Shown piece after piece: positions 12,311-23,560 of a stretch of DNA of 64,000 nt (position 1 is the first letter of the stretch; every line of letters starts with the position of its first letter). The DNA is taken from NCBI GenBank assembly GCA_015680685.1, contig MNCI01000808.1, positions 578,413 through 642,412 of the forward strand. The letters run 5' to 3'. A program made the translations under genes and the position numbers. Below the pieces are notes generated by a model. It had not been told where the DNA came from. It ran no database searches and saw only the letters and a list, made by a program, of their open reading frames with translations. The stretch is from Gnetum montanum. Its lineage: Eukaryota > Streptophyta > Gnetopsida > Gnetales > Gnetaceae.

Positions 12311-12774
12311 ATCAATTCTAGTCAATTCATGATATGACTAGGAAAAGGTTGTTGGCCATCTTTTTACCACATTTTATAACATCTCTTTTTATTTAGGAGT
12401 AAGACTGACATTGATTATAACCAAATTTCCATGTCTTAGGAAAGCATATTCCATTTCAACTGGTAGATTTTTCAACTTTAGGAGCTCTTGTTTGAAACTT
12501 TTAAGGATTTCCAACTCTCTCTAGTTGGTGTCATTAGGTTCATCATTGGAGAGTTGGGATGAACTTCCTCCAGTTCATCCATGACTTCAACATAGAAACT
12601 CATCAGGCTCTTAGTTACTTCCATGCATATAGTTGAATTACTATCAAGATAACCTATTAACCATAAGGTGCCCTCCTATTTTGTGGTTATTGCATATAGA
12701 TATCATTGAGTTTCTGTCATGTTTGCATACTGTCTACATGCTATGATAGATGTACTTTTTATGGATCATAATTT
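12311..12774 (-). other. Element C protease-RT linker
   Basis: 464 bp joining protease to RT in the same polyprotein. Heavily broken frames; only scattered matches to the pre-RT linker of other Athila/Tat elements. Nothing else is seen here. Confidence 0.5.
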
Positions 12775-13292
12775 TTACACATAGTTGCAACCTATGTCAC
12801 TGTACATGATGCATGGAATGTTCTTCTTCTCTATCTTTCCAAATTCATTTTCCTTGGAAGTCTCCAAGGATAGGTCTCTAATTTCCATCCATGCATTAAT
12901 GGTACTCAACCAAGCCCTTCCCATGATGATTGGAATGTCCCCCATGTAGTTATCAATAAGATCATCAAGAAGTTGACATGATAGGACCATTTACAGACAA
13001 TTATCACAATGTTCTCCACCAATCCCAAGGGAATAGTGATAGACTAATCTACCAACTCAAGATGAATGTTGCTCATCTTAAGAGGAGGAAAGTTCCAGGC
13101 TCTGTACATCTCATGGAAAATTAAATTCATACTAGAACCTGAGCCTAGAAAATCCTTGCAAGGCTCATTCCTAGTGATTTGCAAATAGATAACGAGACTT
13201 CCAAGATCAGATCTTTTCCTAGGAGGGTGTCTACCCTTAATCCAATCCATGACAACATGGGACAACATCATGATATGCAATTTGGTAGGCAT
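12775..13292 (-). pseudogene. Element C aspartic protease domain
   Basis: Retropepsin-like domain that would process Gag-Pol. The segment LGSLVIYLQITRNEPCKDFL is followed by GSGSSMNLIFHEMYRAWNF. The catalytic triplet, normally D-S-G, reads G-S-G at residues 50-52 from the Met at 13292, so the nucleophilic Asp is lost. PLKMSNIHLELVD follows, then a stop. The second conserved part, near 12950-12900, reads around WEGLG and WKLETYPWRL in a shifted frame, corresponding to the GRAWL...DLSL of element E. Confidence 0.8.
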
Positions 13293-15826
13293 TTAATTTT
13301 AAGGGTTTTCAAACAAGTTTTTAGAGGATGAGGAAGAAGTAAGGTCATCAACTACAGGTGTATGTAAGGGCTTTATAGAACTATTATTTTGGAAGAAAGG
13401 TATTTTTCAAGGTTTTTTCACTAAACCATTCAGTTAAGGAGCTAGCTATAAGTTAACAACCCTAATGACATTTCTTTGCTACAATTGGACTAGGATTTCA
13501 CCTTGCATTGATGGATCAGGTGGTAATTAAGTTAACGATGGAGGGACATGTGAAGAAGGATGAGGATGGTAATAAGCAAATGGGGATTTCCATCTTGGAG
13601 ATTGGGATTTATAGTATTTAGAAGGGTAGTACTGATACTAGGATGAGGTGTGACTAGAAGAGTCATGCAAAGAAATGGACTGCTAAACATAGTGCACATT
13701 TGGATTAGGATGTTGGTAAGGGTACTATTACCTTAGTGGTGGCATCCCCCATGATTATGGTGTTACCATTGATGGTACTACTCATAAGGTTGTGTTAGAA
13801 CTCCACTCAAATAGTAGGATTTTTTTAGTTGAACTACCTAGGGTTGCCTTGAGGATAAGGCAACATTCTAGGTGCTTGCCTTCTTTCCAATCTAGGATTT
13901 AAAGGTTACACCCTAGACTCCTAAAAGTGTGACATAATGGAATAACATCCCTTAGGATGTTCCTATTAATAGATGTGACATCCACCATCATCATTTGATT
14001 TGAAGTTCACAACATACTCTACACTAGCAGCCTTTCCCTTACCCATTTGGTGGGCACGTTCAGTTGTCTTCCTTTCTTTGTGATCACAATCACTACTTTG
14101 CTCCTTGTATTTCTCTACTATTTTCAAAGAAGTTTGGAAATTTTCATCCAAGGAGTTCTACATTTTGTCTACATTAGCCAAAATTTTAGAAATAGATTTT
14201 TAAATTGACAAGATTTTACATTCCACCACCTTATCAATGGGTTCCTCCTTCTCATTGTCACAAAATTATACCTCCCTTTTTGTAATGAAAGGATCCTATT
14301 TGTACTCTTACAAACTTTTCCTTTTTTCAACTCTACTTCTTCTTTGACAACCTACTTTATCAACCTTTGGATTTGATTACCTCTAAGTTCTAAAAGTCTC
14401 CCTTGAGGATAGGTCCCAAGAGTTCTCTTCATTTCTATTCAGAGTTCATCTATGATATGGTAGAGTTTCTCCCTCTAAAATAACCATGGATAAGACATTG
14501 ATGTAGAAGAGAATAGTACCTATCCATGGTTGTGTCCAAGGGTTCATGTATTCCTTTTTTCTAACCTTGGATCTACTTTCCAAGGTTGGACACTCAGGAG
14601 TATGTTTAACACTTATTGTTGAAGAGCTAAAGCATCATACTCTAATGTCTCATTGATTCTAGTTCTAAGGATTGGTATCAACTTTTAACTTCTTTAATGA
14701 GCATCATTGGGAATAGATTCAAATTTTTCCATTTGTTTTTAATGTGCTATAAGGCATAGGCATTGTGAAGGGCTTGAAAATGGTTTTGTGGATCTAATTT
14801 ATATTCCCTTTCAAACTTGGGAATATTGTTCATACCCAACCACTTGATTCTGCTATCTTTCACATGCCTTGCTGGAATTATCACAACCTTTGCAATGTTT
14901 AGCATGTTTCAAGTTGTAATCAAGGGCTCATCATGGTCATAGCCTCTATGATGACCATGATGCCCATGATGCCCCCTACTACCTCTTCGTTCATGGTGGT
15001 CAACCTTCCTTGATTACCCACACCCCTGCTGTCTACTAGTCCAATAAGCCCTATGATGATCTTTGTTCTATCGATCATCTCCATCATGGTCACATCCTTT
15101 CCAACTTTGATTGGAGCTAGCGAAGGAAGAAGAGGATGTTGAAGGTGAAGAAGAGGAAGGAGATCCAGCACCAACATGATGCTTTCCATCCCCTCTTCTT
15201 TGGTTATAGCCATGATCATCATCGTGATGCTTGTCTATGTTCCTATCATGACTCCCATCTTTGGAGCCCCTATGATCATGGAACTACTTCTTGCCAAAAT
15301 TAGGATTTTTTACAATGGATTGTAAATTCTAGTTTAGGCCCCCTTCATTGAAACTAAGGGAAGGAGAGTTAGTGAATTGAGAATTCCCAGAGAAGGGATC
15401 CTCTCCATCTTTTTGGCCTAGTAGGAATAAGGGGTTATTGAACTATTTTTTGTTCAATGCTTCGTAACACATCTCCTAGTGCTAAGGTTTCTTGCCTTGT
15501 GCTTTTGTAGGATGGTAATCCTAATAGTCATGGTCCTGCACAACATATTCAACATTAAGCCCCTAGATGCCCAACCTCATAAGAGTTTAGAGTAGCATCA
15601 TATGAATTGATCAATCGGGTGGCAATACAATGTTGTCCTCCATGTCACTCTACTGTAACTATTCATCCTGATGCAAGATGAAGGTGAATTCTAGCACATA
15701 CTTATTGGGATGATTATATACCACTTTTCATTGCTAGGGCACTAGCTGTTTTGACCATTCATTCCTTCGTTGATTGCATGTATGCTCGAACGATGGCGGA
15801 GAATTAGCCCTGTGAGAAGAAGACAT
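13293..15826 (-). pseudogene. Element C gag
   Basis: Start at 15826 (MSSSHRANSPPS), after PBS and leader, aligned with MSHSSYESSSLT of element E. VVYNHPNKYVLEFTFILHQD-like text follows (E has the same). A His/Asp/Ser-rich stretch with SPSSSSPSTSSSSS lies at about 15190-15110. The gag core (NNIPKFEREYKLDPQNHFQA, LNLFPMMLIKEVKS, SLLHQCLIHGYF) is at about 14850-14450. A charged region at 14160-13990 includes DENFQTSLKIVEK and the KERKTTERAHQMGKGKA segment. A Pro/Tyr/His-rich tail runs to the protease. Frames are broken throughout. The 100-codon frame at 15222-14920 is the wrong frame of the low-complexity stretch. Confidence 0.75.
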
Positions 15827-15955
15827 TTTAGTTACAATGAAAAATAGTGTGCTTTTACTATTATTATTAGTTTGAATGATTGTGACTTTAAGGTTCATTA
15901 TAGTGATTTTAAATAATTTCACGAAGTCCTAGGTAGTACACATAGCTAACAAAAG

Positions 15956-15973
15956 TTTCTAGCAATGATGCCA
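15956..15973 (-). other. Primer-binding site of element C
   Basis: Minus strand TGGCATCATTGCTAGAAA. It aligns base for base with TGGCGCCGTTGCCGGGGA; all seven differences are C-to-T or G-to-A. One base separates it from the LTR. Confidence 0.8.
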
Positions 15974-15974
15974 A

Positions 15975-16811
15975 TGATGAATAGTGAGTATACCCTATGC
16001 CCAACCATACAAATCACCAACATTCACTAAGCAATCTAGTTCAATTCCATAGACTTTAGCTCTCCAAGTACACTGGTTCTATGAGGTAAACATTAACAAT
16101 CATCATCATATTCTTGTTAGTTCCACTTATGAGGTGTAAGTGCATGGTTAAGCGTAATTAAGGCATTTGAATTTTATCATTTTATGTTTTATTTTTTAAT
16201 TGCCTAAGTGCTAAAAATAGAGAATTAAATGTTTAATTAATCTAGTAACTAACTAATTCTTAACTAATCCTAACATAATCTTCCATTTCCACTTTTTGTA
16301 GACATCCTGAACACCTTACAATGCTACTAGGTTACCATGTGTTATGCGGGATTGGGATTACCAAGCGTAACATATGCTCGAAGTGGTCATACTTATATTC
16401 ATTATTTAGCTGATATTAATTACTTAATTAAAATCCATTAAAGTAAAGTACATGGATCATAAATGCATAAGGGAAACATTAATCAATTCCATGTGCTACA
16501 AGGTTTGATCAAAAAATCTTGTCTTTATTGCCATTCACACTAAGGTGCTTAGGTACTTTAGTGCTCGAATAAAGATCTGTGCACTCTTTGACACCTACTA
16601 CAGGAACTCAAAAAATATTCTAACTCTAGAGAAAAAAAATAATGAATGGAATGGGATGAATCATATGCCCAAGTGTCGTATTTATAGGTAGGCATGCATC
16701 TTGCAATATTGGATATCTGATAATGTAGCATGTGCTATGATATTAGGGCTCTAATATTGGAGCTACGATATTAGAGCCCCAATATTGTAGCCCATGAAGA
16801 ATGATTCATCA
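15975..16811 (-). repeat. 5' LTR of element C
   Basis: 837 bp, TGATGAATAGTGAG...GATTCATCA in plus-strand order, the pair of 6492-7349. Minus-strand TATAAATA is at 16679-16686. U3 (16690-16790) contains repeated GATATT/GATATC/AATATT boxes like LTR A. Confidence 0.9.
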
Positions 16812-19476
16812 TGTGTGGTCTCTATGGGTTTTCAAGGATGAGTTAATTTTAATGTATTTTATATGTTATGTGGCTTCATCTTAATGTTATGATTATAATA
16901 TCTTAACATACTAACATGATTATGCACACTAGCCTTATGTGATGTGTTCAATAGGTTATGTTGCTAGAAGGGCTGTTGGATTAGGGTACAAGGAAATATA
17001 TTTAATATGCATTTAATCTTTATATAAAATTTTAGTATTTATGCATTCCAATTATAGTGCTATGTTGTGCTGATGTGATTTTGGCATGTGAAGGTGTAGA
17101 GCATTTGATAACAATCTCATAGGTTCAAATGGATTTTGATTTGGAGTCTCAGTGTGGTTGTTATGCATGTTTGAAATGTAGGGTCTTAGTTGGGAAGGGA
17201 TAAAATAAATACATTTATAACAAAAATTTCATTTAGAAAAAGAAAAAGAAAAAGAAAAGTTAGATTAGTTATACATGTGACATTAGGCACATGGAAAAAA
17301 AGAAGGGAATCTTTATTTTTTTATAAAAGCATTATGCTTATCATAAAGTATAAATAATAATGTTTCTACCTTGATTTTCTATCATCATTTTATTTCCTTT
17401 TCTCTCTCTTGGCACTGCTCATGAGAATTTGGGTTATGGTGTTTGTATTGTCTATCTAAGAAAAAAATAGAAATGAACAAGGGCTTGTTTCTTAGTTTTT
17501 CCATCTCCCTTCTTCTGTTCCATATTTTTCTAAATTCTAAGTGTTGTGGATGATTTTTTCTTTCTCTAAATCTAGATTTGGGATTGCTATAGTCGTATCT
17601 ACGTGGGTGTGGAACTTGTTTGGAGTGAAACAAAGTCCTATTAAATTTTTAAGGATTTTATGCTTATTTCAAACATTCTGCCACAATAATTTTAATTGGT
17701 CGGTTGTTTTTACCTTTTCCTTGTATTTTTGTGCTAAATTATTGTATATGATCATGTGATGTGGGTATGTGAGGTAGATAATTAAAAGATTAAGCTTGGA
17801 CATGTTATTTTGAATATATTTCCCAAAATTGTATAGTTTTGATTACAAATTGTTTATTAATCTATATGCGATGTCTAGTATGATGTGGACTTGTGGAATA
17901 TGATATGTGATGTTGATGAGACTGGTATGGTTGAAAAATTATATTTTAAGGGGCCTATTATAGCATGGGAGTTTCTAGGAGTTTCAATCATCATTGGTTA
18001 TAATTAAATATTATTTTATTTATCAAACTTTGGACATGCATAACTTTTCTTCTAGCAATCCAATTTGGGTGAAATTAGTATCATTAGGATCATCTTGGGA
18101 AGTAATTTCTAATTGTGGAATTGGTTTTCTCTTTGGGAATATATCATTTTTGAGGTTATTATAGTGGTCATTTTTGTGGAATTACATGTAGTTCAAGAAA
18201 TATGGTGGTGGTGTAAAATTTTGTTTTATTGAATCATGGCACTATTTTCATGGAATGAATGTGACTATTAGATGAGAATCTATGTGGTCATGTTATGTTT
18301 GTTTGGATGTTTGTGCTTATGATATGTGTTGGCTTAAGCTAGCTAGGATTTGTACATGTCTTCATGATGACACTTATGATAGTCATTGGTGGATGGTGCT
18401 AGCATGAGGGTGTGGACCAATTGGTGATGAGGCACCTTGAAGGCAATTGTGGATTGACCCCCACTATGTTGCATTAGTGAGGCTTCTATCTCATGCCTTA
18501 ATCTAAGAGTGGGAGAGCATAGGTGTGTTCATCCCTACAGCTGGTGCATGACATAAGTGTGTTCATCTCTATAGCCAGTCCTCCATAAGGCTAGTGTTTG
18601 TAGGTCATAGGTTAACAAACCCTAGCACTAGTTGGATTAATACAATACTAATGAGAAACTTTCAGGTAATGGCTATTTGTGAATGCTCATGGCAACGTTT
18701 CACATGATACACTAAGTGTGGATATGCCAGTGACCACATGGGCTATGTAAATGATAGTATTGATCTATGATTCATGGTGATCATAATGTATATTATGATT
18801 GTATTATGATTGTATGAATCATGTTCTTTGTAATGGATGTATGATGGCTTATGTGAGAGAGTGGTTTAATCTATGATTATATGATGGAAATCTATTCTCT
18901 TTGATAACAAGTATACCAATGTTAGGTACAATATGGTGTGTGTACATGTGTTGCTATTAGCATGTGCAAGACTAATTGTTCAAGCAGGTTGCCTTATATC
19001 CCACTCCTCTCCTCCAGTGTAGCACTTGTTGACCATCTAGCAAGGGAAGTATAAAGGCTTCCCACTTAGTTTTATACTAACTATATTTAGTTACAGGTGG
19101 AAGTTGTAGGAGCATAGACGAGCATGTAGAGAGAGAGTAGAGGAAGAGAGAATCATTAGGGATTAGTTAATGTATATTTCCATATACAATAGTATGTCTA
19201 TTTATGTTTGTATAAAACTCTCTCTATAATCTTATATTTGTACTGATGATGTTTATGTATTTTTTTATCTTATGATAGCAGTGTAGATTCTTGATTTATG
19301 TAGATATATTTAGTTTTTGGTGTAGTTTGATCTTCCTTATTATAACGTCATTCAACACCTCATTAAGTTTTAGTTTATCATACTTCCATTGTGGTATTAC
19401 TAGTAATCCTAGGATTCACCTTGTACTAGCAACACTTATTATTCTTATTATTCTATTCTTTATTATACATGGTACA

Positions 19477-19967
19477 ATAATATTCTATCCTTAATTATAG
19501 GAGAAATACTAGCAACAATGGCAATCATCAAAATCATGGAAAATGCCATCGCCAAGGAAGTAGTATCCATATAGGCAACTAGATCCATATGGATACTATG
19601 TACAATGTCTAATTTCTCCCAAAAATACTTTTGTCCATACTTCCTCTCTCTACTATCTACTTGAATACCACAGGCCCACAACATCATGCATGGATTCTTA
19701 TCCTTATAATCTTAACTAGCACCAGGTTCCTCATATCAAGCTTCTAATCCATTATCACCAATACCACCACCAGTCATGTAAGGATAACTACCAACATAGC
19801 CATAGCAAAAGAGTACTACTAGGGTAGTCACTACATAAGAGGACATAATAGCAAGTGAACCAGGATCTAGGAAATGTCCCTTCTTTAGGTCAATCCTAGA
19901 GAAGTTTTAGAGGATGAGAACTTCATCTAAATATACTCTCTCTACACAAGGTCCTTAGTAGAACACT
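19477..19967 (+). pseudogene. Element B/D gag tail
   Basis: Resumption of the gag interrupted at 6427. The stretch at 19505-19610 (agcaacaatggcaatcatc, then ccatcgccaaggaagtag) aligns with 62745-62840 of element E (atcaacaatggtaacaccc, ccactaccacgtcaacaa), both from the Pro/Tyr/Gln-rich gag C-terminus. Many stops in all frames. Confidence 0.6.
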
Positions 19968-20520
19968 ATGCTTCTAATATTAATAGAGAAGAACTTAACT
20001 ACTATCATGCTCACACAAATAGTTATACATTGGATCAAGCTAGGAGCACTTCTCAAGAAGAGAACAAATCTTGGAAGTGCTTTAGTCTATCTCCAAATAG
20101 TTGGACATAAGGGATGTAAGGCTCTATTGGATTCTAGGTCAAGAGTTAATCTTATCTCTCAAGACATGTATAAGGCTTGGAATCTTCCTCCGCTAAAGAA
20201 AAGTCAACATTTGATTAGAGCTAGTAAACTAGTCAATCACAGTTCTATTTGGACAAGTGGGAGATGTGGTCACTACCATAAGTGGCTAGTCATATCTTGC
20301 TAATTTTTTAGTTATTAACATGTGGAACAATATAGGAGAATTTCCTATCATCATCAGAAGAGCATGGCTTAACATTGTGAATGCTAAGTTAGAAATGAAA
20401 GATTTGTCCCTGGAAATTTTCAAGGAAGATGAGGCTAGAATAATTGAGATATAGATTTCCATGTATCACATATAATGATAATGGGTGCAATTAGGTGTAG
20501 AGAATCTAGATAATAAGGCA
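19968..20520 (+). pseudogene. Element B/D aspartic protease domain
   Basis: The frame from 19968 contains HWIKLGALLKKRTNLGSALV, YLQIVGHKGCKALLD and SRSRVNLISQDMYKAWNLPP. The catalytic D-S-G reads D-S-R, so the Gly essential to the active-site loop is gone. The later conserved GRAWL segment is seen as RRAWLNIVNAKLEMKDLSLE near 20357-20415, followed by a stop-containing tail. Upstream and downstream order matches elements C and E. Confidence 0.8.
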
Positions 20521-22310
20521 TGATGCTATCACAACATGCAAAAAATACATTGAAGAGATGTGTGTACAATAATGTCAATATGCAATAGCCACCAAATAAA
20601 AAAGCATCTAGTGGCTGATTAATGAAGAAAAATTAGAGTCAAACATATGCATGGAACTAGTGACCAAGATTACAAGTGTCTAGATAAATTAGAAAGGATA
20701 TGAAGACAACCTTCCTACACTAAATCAAAATAGAAGGAAGATATTGAATGGGAAAAGTTAAAGATACCAAAAAGGTATGAACTAGAATCACTAAAATTGA
20801 AAGCCTACGATATACACTTGAATATGCTTTCCTTAAAAATAAGAAACTAGTAATCATAAATGCCAATCTTGATAAAGAATAGAAAAAATAATTTTTGTAC
20901 ATGGTAAAAAAATGGCCACCTGCATTCACATGATCTTATGATAAAATAACTATCATTGATCCATGCATTTGTTAACATCGATTCTACACTAATCAAGTTA
21001 TTAAACCACACTACTAACCTTAATGAAGATTGAATCCAAAGATCAAGGAAGTTATTAAACAAGAATTGGAAAAGCTATCAAAAGAAAGGTTCATCTATCT
21101 TATCATAGATAATGAATGGGTTAGCCCTTTAGTCATTGTTCCAAAGAGGGATGACAAGTGAAGGATCTCTATAAATTTCTAATTATTAGATATGGTAATA
21201 TTCAAAGATCATTTCCATTTTCCATTTGTTAAAGTCCTATATGCCATTGGAGGACATCAATACTATAGCTTCCTAGATGGATAAAATGGATACAATTAGA
21301 TCCATATTGTACCAAAGGATCAAGAGAAAATGATGTTCACTAGTCTGTAGGGAATGTTTGCACATACACAATTGTCATTTGACCTATATAATGCTCCCAT
21401 CACCTTCTAAAGAATTTTCCTTAGCATCTTCCAAAAACATATTAGTAATGGAGTTGAAGTGTTTATGGACAAATTTTTACATATAGGCTTGATTTTAAAC
21501 AAACTTTTAGTGAATTAGAGTAGCTTTTGAAAAGATATGTTGAAACAAATTTGAAACTTAATTGGCAGAAAATCCATTTAATGATCCATGATGGTATAGT
21601 TCTAAGACATAAGGTATCTTATAAAATAATGTAGGTAAATCTAGATAAGATTAGAGTCATTTAGAACATCACTCAAAGGCCACAAATAATAAGGATACCA
21701 AATCATTCCTTGGCCATATATGGTACTATGGAAGATTCATTGAAAATTTCTCAAAGATTGGAAAATCACTTATTGAACTAACAAAGAAAGATGCATCATT
21801 TCAATGGTCAAAATAATGTGAGAAAGCATTTGAGAGTCTAAAAATATTGATTGAGACACCAATCCTTTGAGCTCCAAAGTAGTCTAAGCTTTTTCACATT
21901 TTGATAGATGCTTCAAATTATGCATTAGAAGTAGTGTTGACCCAAATTGATTATCAAAAATTTACCATATTACATACATTGTGCCAATTAAAGCATTACT
22001 AGAGCATAAATTAACTGTACTACTACATAAAAGAAGCTTATGGTTGTGGTATACACAATTGAAAAGTTCAGACATTATGTGCTTAGATATCTAATCTATG
22101 TTCATATTAACCATAGTACTATCAAATTTCTAATGAACAAACCAATGGTAAGTCCAAGAGTGATAAGATGACTTGTCATTTAATAGGAATTTGAGATCAC
22201 GATGACCAATAGGAAAGGAACTAAAAATGTTGTAGTTGATTACATATCAAGATTAAGATGAGAACTACAAAGAAATGAAGAACCATTATCAAACTAATTT
22301 TCTAATGAAT
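20521..22310 (+). pseudogene. Element B/D reverse transcriptase and RNase H
   Basis: The pre-RT linker has ESLKLKAYDIH/LEYAFLKNKKLVIINANL-like text at about 20790-20865. RT starts near 21025: LNPKIKEVIKQELEKLSKER, NEWVSPLVIVPKRDDK, YYSFLDGxNGYN and QEKMMFTSL. The polymerase motif is GVEVFMDKF: the second catalytic Asp (MDD) is Lys at 21471-21473. The thumb region is recognisable around 21700-21830 (SLAIYG, FIENFSKI-like). RNase H text LFHILIDASNYALEVVLTQI (about 21890-21950) keeps its first Asp. There are at least a dozen in-frame stops; it is inactive. Confidence 0.8.
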
Positions 22311-22372
22311 ATTTATTTACAAAGATAGTAATGATTATAGATTCAGCAATCAAATCATGTATTTTTGATTAA

Positions 22373-23560
22373 ATGACATATCTACCCACACAAGAACTTC
22401 TTGCTAAATGGGGCAAAAAGAAAAAAGAAAAGTTTCTCCACAAAGTAAAAAAATATATGGAAATTAAAGGAAATATTTATAAGATATGTGTAGATGGATT
22501 AATACAATGTTGTATTTTAGAAGAAAATAAAGAAAGATCTCTACAAGGTGCACATGAAGAATCATGTAGTGGTCACTATGTAGGATAATAGAGCATAGTA
22601 AAATTGATGATTGCAAATTACTTTTGGATTTCCATATTTGGGGATGCACATTGATATACATAATCTTATGAGAGACTGCAAAGGGATGGAGGACTAATAA
22701 CTAAAAATGAAGGGCCACAAGAGTGGATACAACCATTGAAATCCTTTAATATTTAGAGAAGTCTTATATTATTATGACTATTGATTACTATACTAAGTTG
22801 GCAAACGTTATTGTAGTTAAAGATTGCACAACCACACCAGTTGTGAAATTCTTTCAACAAGTGGTGAACAAATTTGGAGTACCACAAATGTTAATATTAG
22901 ATGATGGAGCTCATTTCACTAGAGCTAAATTCAAGAAGCTAATGCAATGAGTTCGAGTTAATCATAAATTAACTACACCTTATCACCCCTAAGTGAACGG
23001 TTAACTTGACGTAACAAATAAAGAAATTACAAGAATATTAACTAGAACTATTAATAAATATAGGAAGGATTGCATTACTAAACCTAATAATGCTCTATGG
23101 GCATATTGATCAACCTAGAAACTTCCTACAATGTATTCAAAATATGAATTAGTTTATGGAAAATTGCCAACTCTGTCAATTCAAGTAGAATTAATACCCT
23201 TGCAACTACTTACATACTTATCCTAGACTTAGACTTAGCTTAGAAAGAATGATTATTGAACCTGAATCTCTTAAATGAAAACTAATTAATAGCTCAAATG
23301 AGTAATGAAATCCATAAAAAGTATTTCAAATGTAGATATGATGCCAAAATTAGGCAAGTATTTATCAAGCCTAGAGATAAATTATTTTACTATAATCCAA
23401 ACTAAGTCTCATGAAAGACAAAGTTTTAAACCTTATGGAAAGGTTCTTATATTGTTCGTGCTACATATCAATTGGGTGCTATGCAAATTTATCACCTAAT
23501 GGATCCATATAAGCACATCCATATTAATATTAAATAGATCAAATCATTTCATGACTTTCC
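22373..23560 (+). pseudogene. Element B/D integrase
   Basis: The 71-codon frame at 22373-22588 holds the spacer and zinc finger (NIYKICVDGLIQCCILEENK, LQGAHEESCSGHYVG). In the core, MTIDYYTKLANV keeps the first Asp (22783-22785). MLILDDGAHFT keeps the second (22900-22902), although the usual SDNG is LDDG. The third position, Glu in NGxxEVTNKEI, is Asp (23008-23010). C-terminal text at 23305-23499 includes KPYGKVLILFVL. Stops interrupt it throughout. Of the integrases here this one has the best preserved active site. Confidence 0.75.

Larger units (their letters stand above)
6492..16811 (-). mobile_element. Element C: complete Athila/Tat-type retrotransposon with TSD
   Basis: 10,320 bp bounded by two LTRs in the same orientation, each TGATGA...TCATCA, and flanked by perfect 5-bp direct repeats TGTGT (6487-6491 and 16812-16816). 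Order on the minus strand is LTR, PBS, gag, protease, RT, RNase H, integrase, a ~2.3-kb 3' region without recognisable genes, LTR. The order protease-RT-RNase H-integrase and the tRNA-Asp-type PBS fit the Athila/Tat branch of Ty3/gypsy. The LTRs differ at very roughly one base in five over the part I compared by eye, so the insertion is old, yet it is younger than the element it interrupts. Confidence 0.9.
6428..19476. mobile_element. Probable solo LTR (~2.7 kb) inserted in B/D gag, itself split by element C
   Basis: Sequence foreign to the B/D gag occupies 6428-6491 and 16812-19476, about 2,729 bp once element C (6492-16811) is removed. It begins TGTTACATCCC, as many plant chromovirus (Del/Tekay) LTRs begin, and ends near ...catggtaca, close to a TGTAACA-type end. 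It has no coding frame. Inside are a pyrimidine/purine-rich stretch (17220-17300), long T/G-rich sequence and, at 19030-19100, a cttcccacttag..actaac..ttacaggt stretch like the downstream part of Del-type LTRs. The flanks expected to be a target-site copy (ACATA on the left, ATAAT on the right) do not match, so the identity stays tentative; a deletion derivative of another element is possible. Confidence 0.4.
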
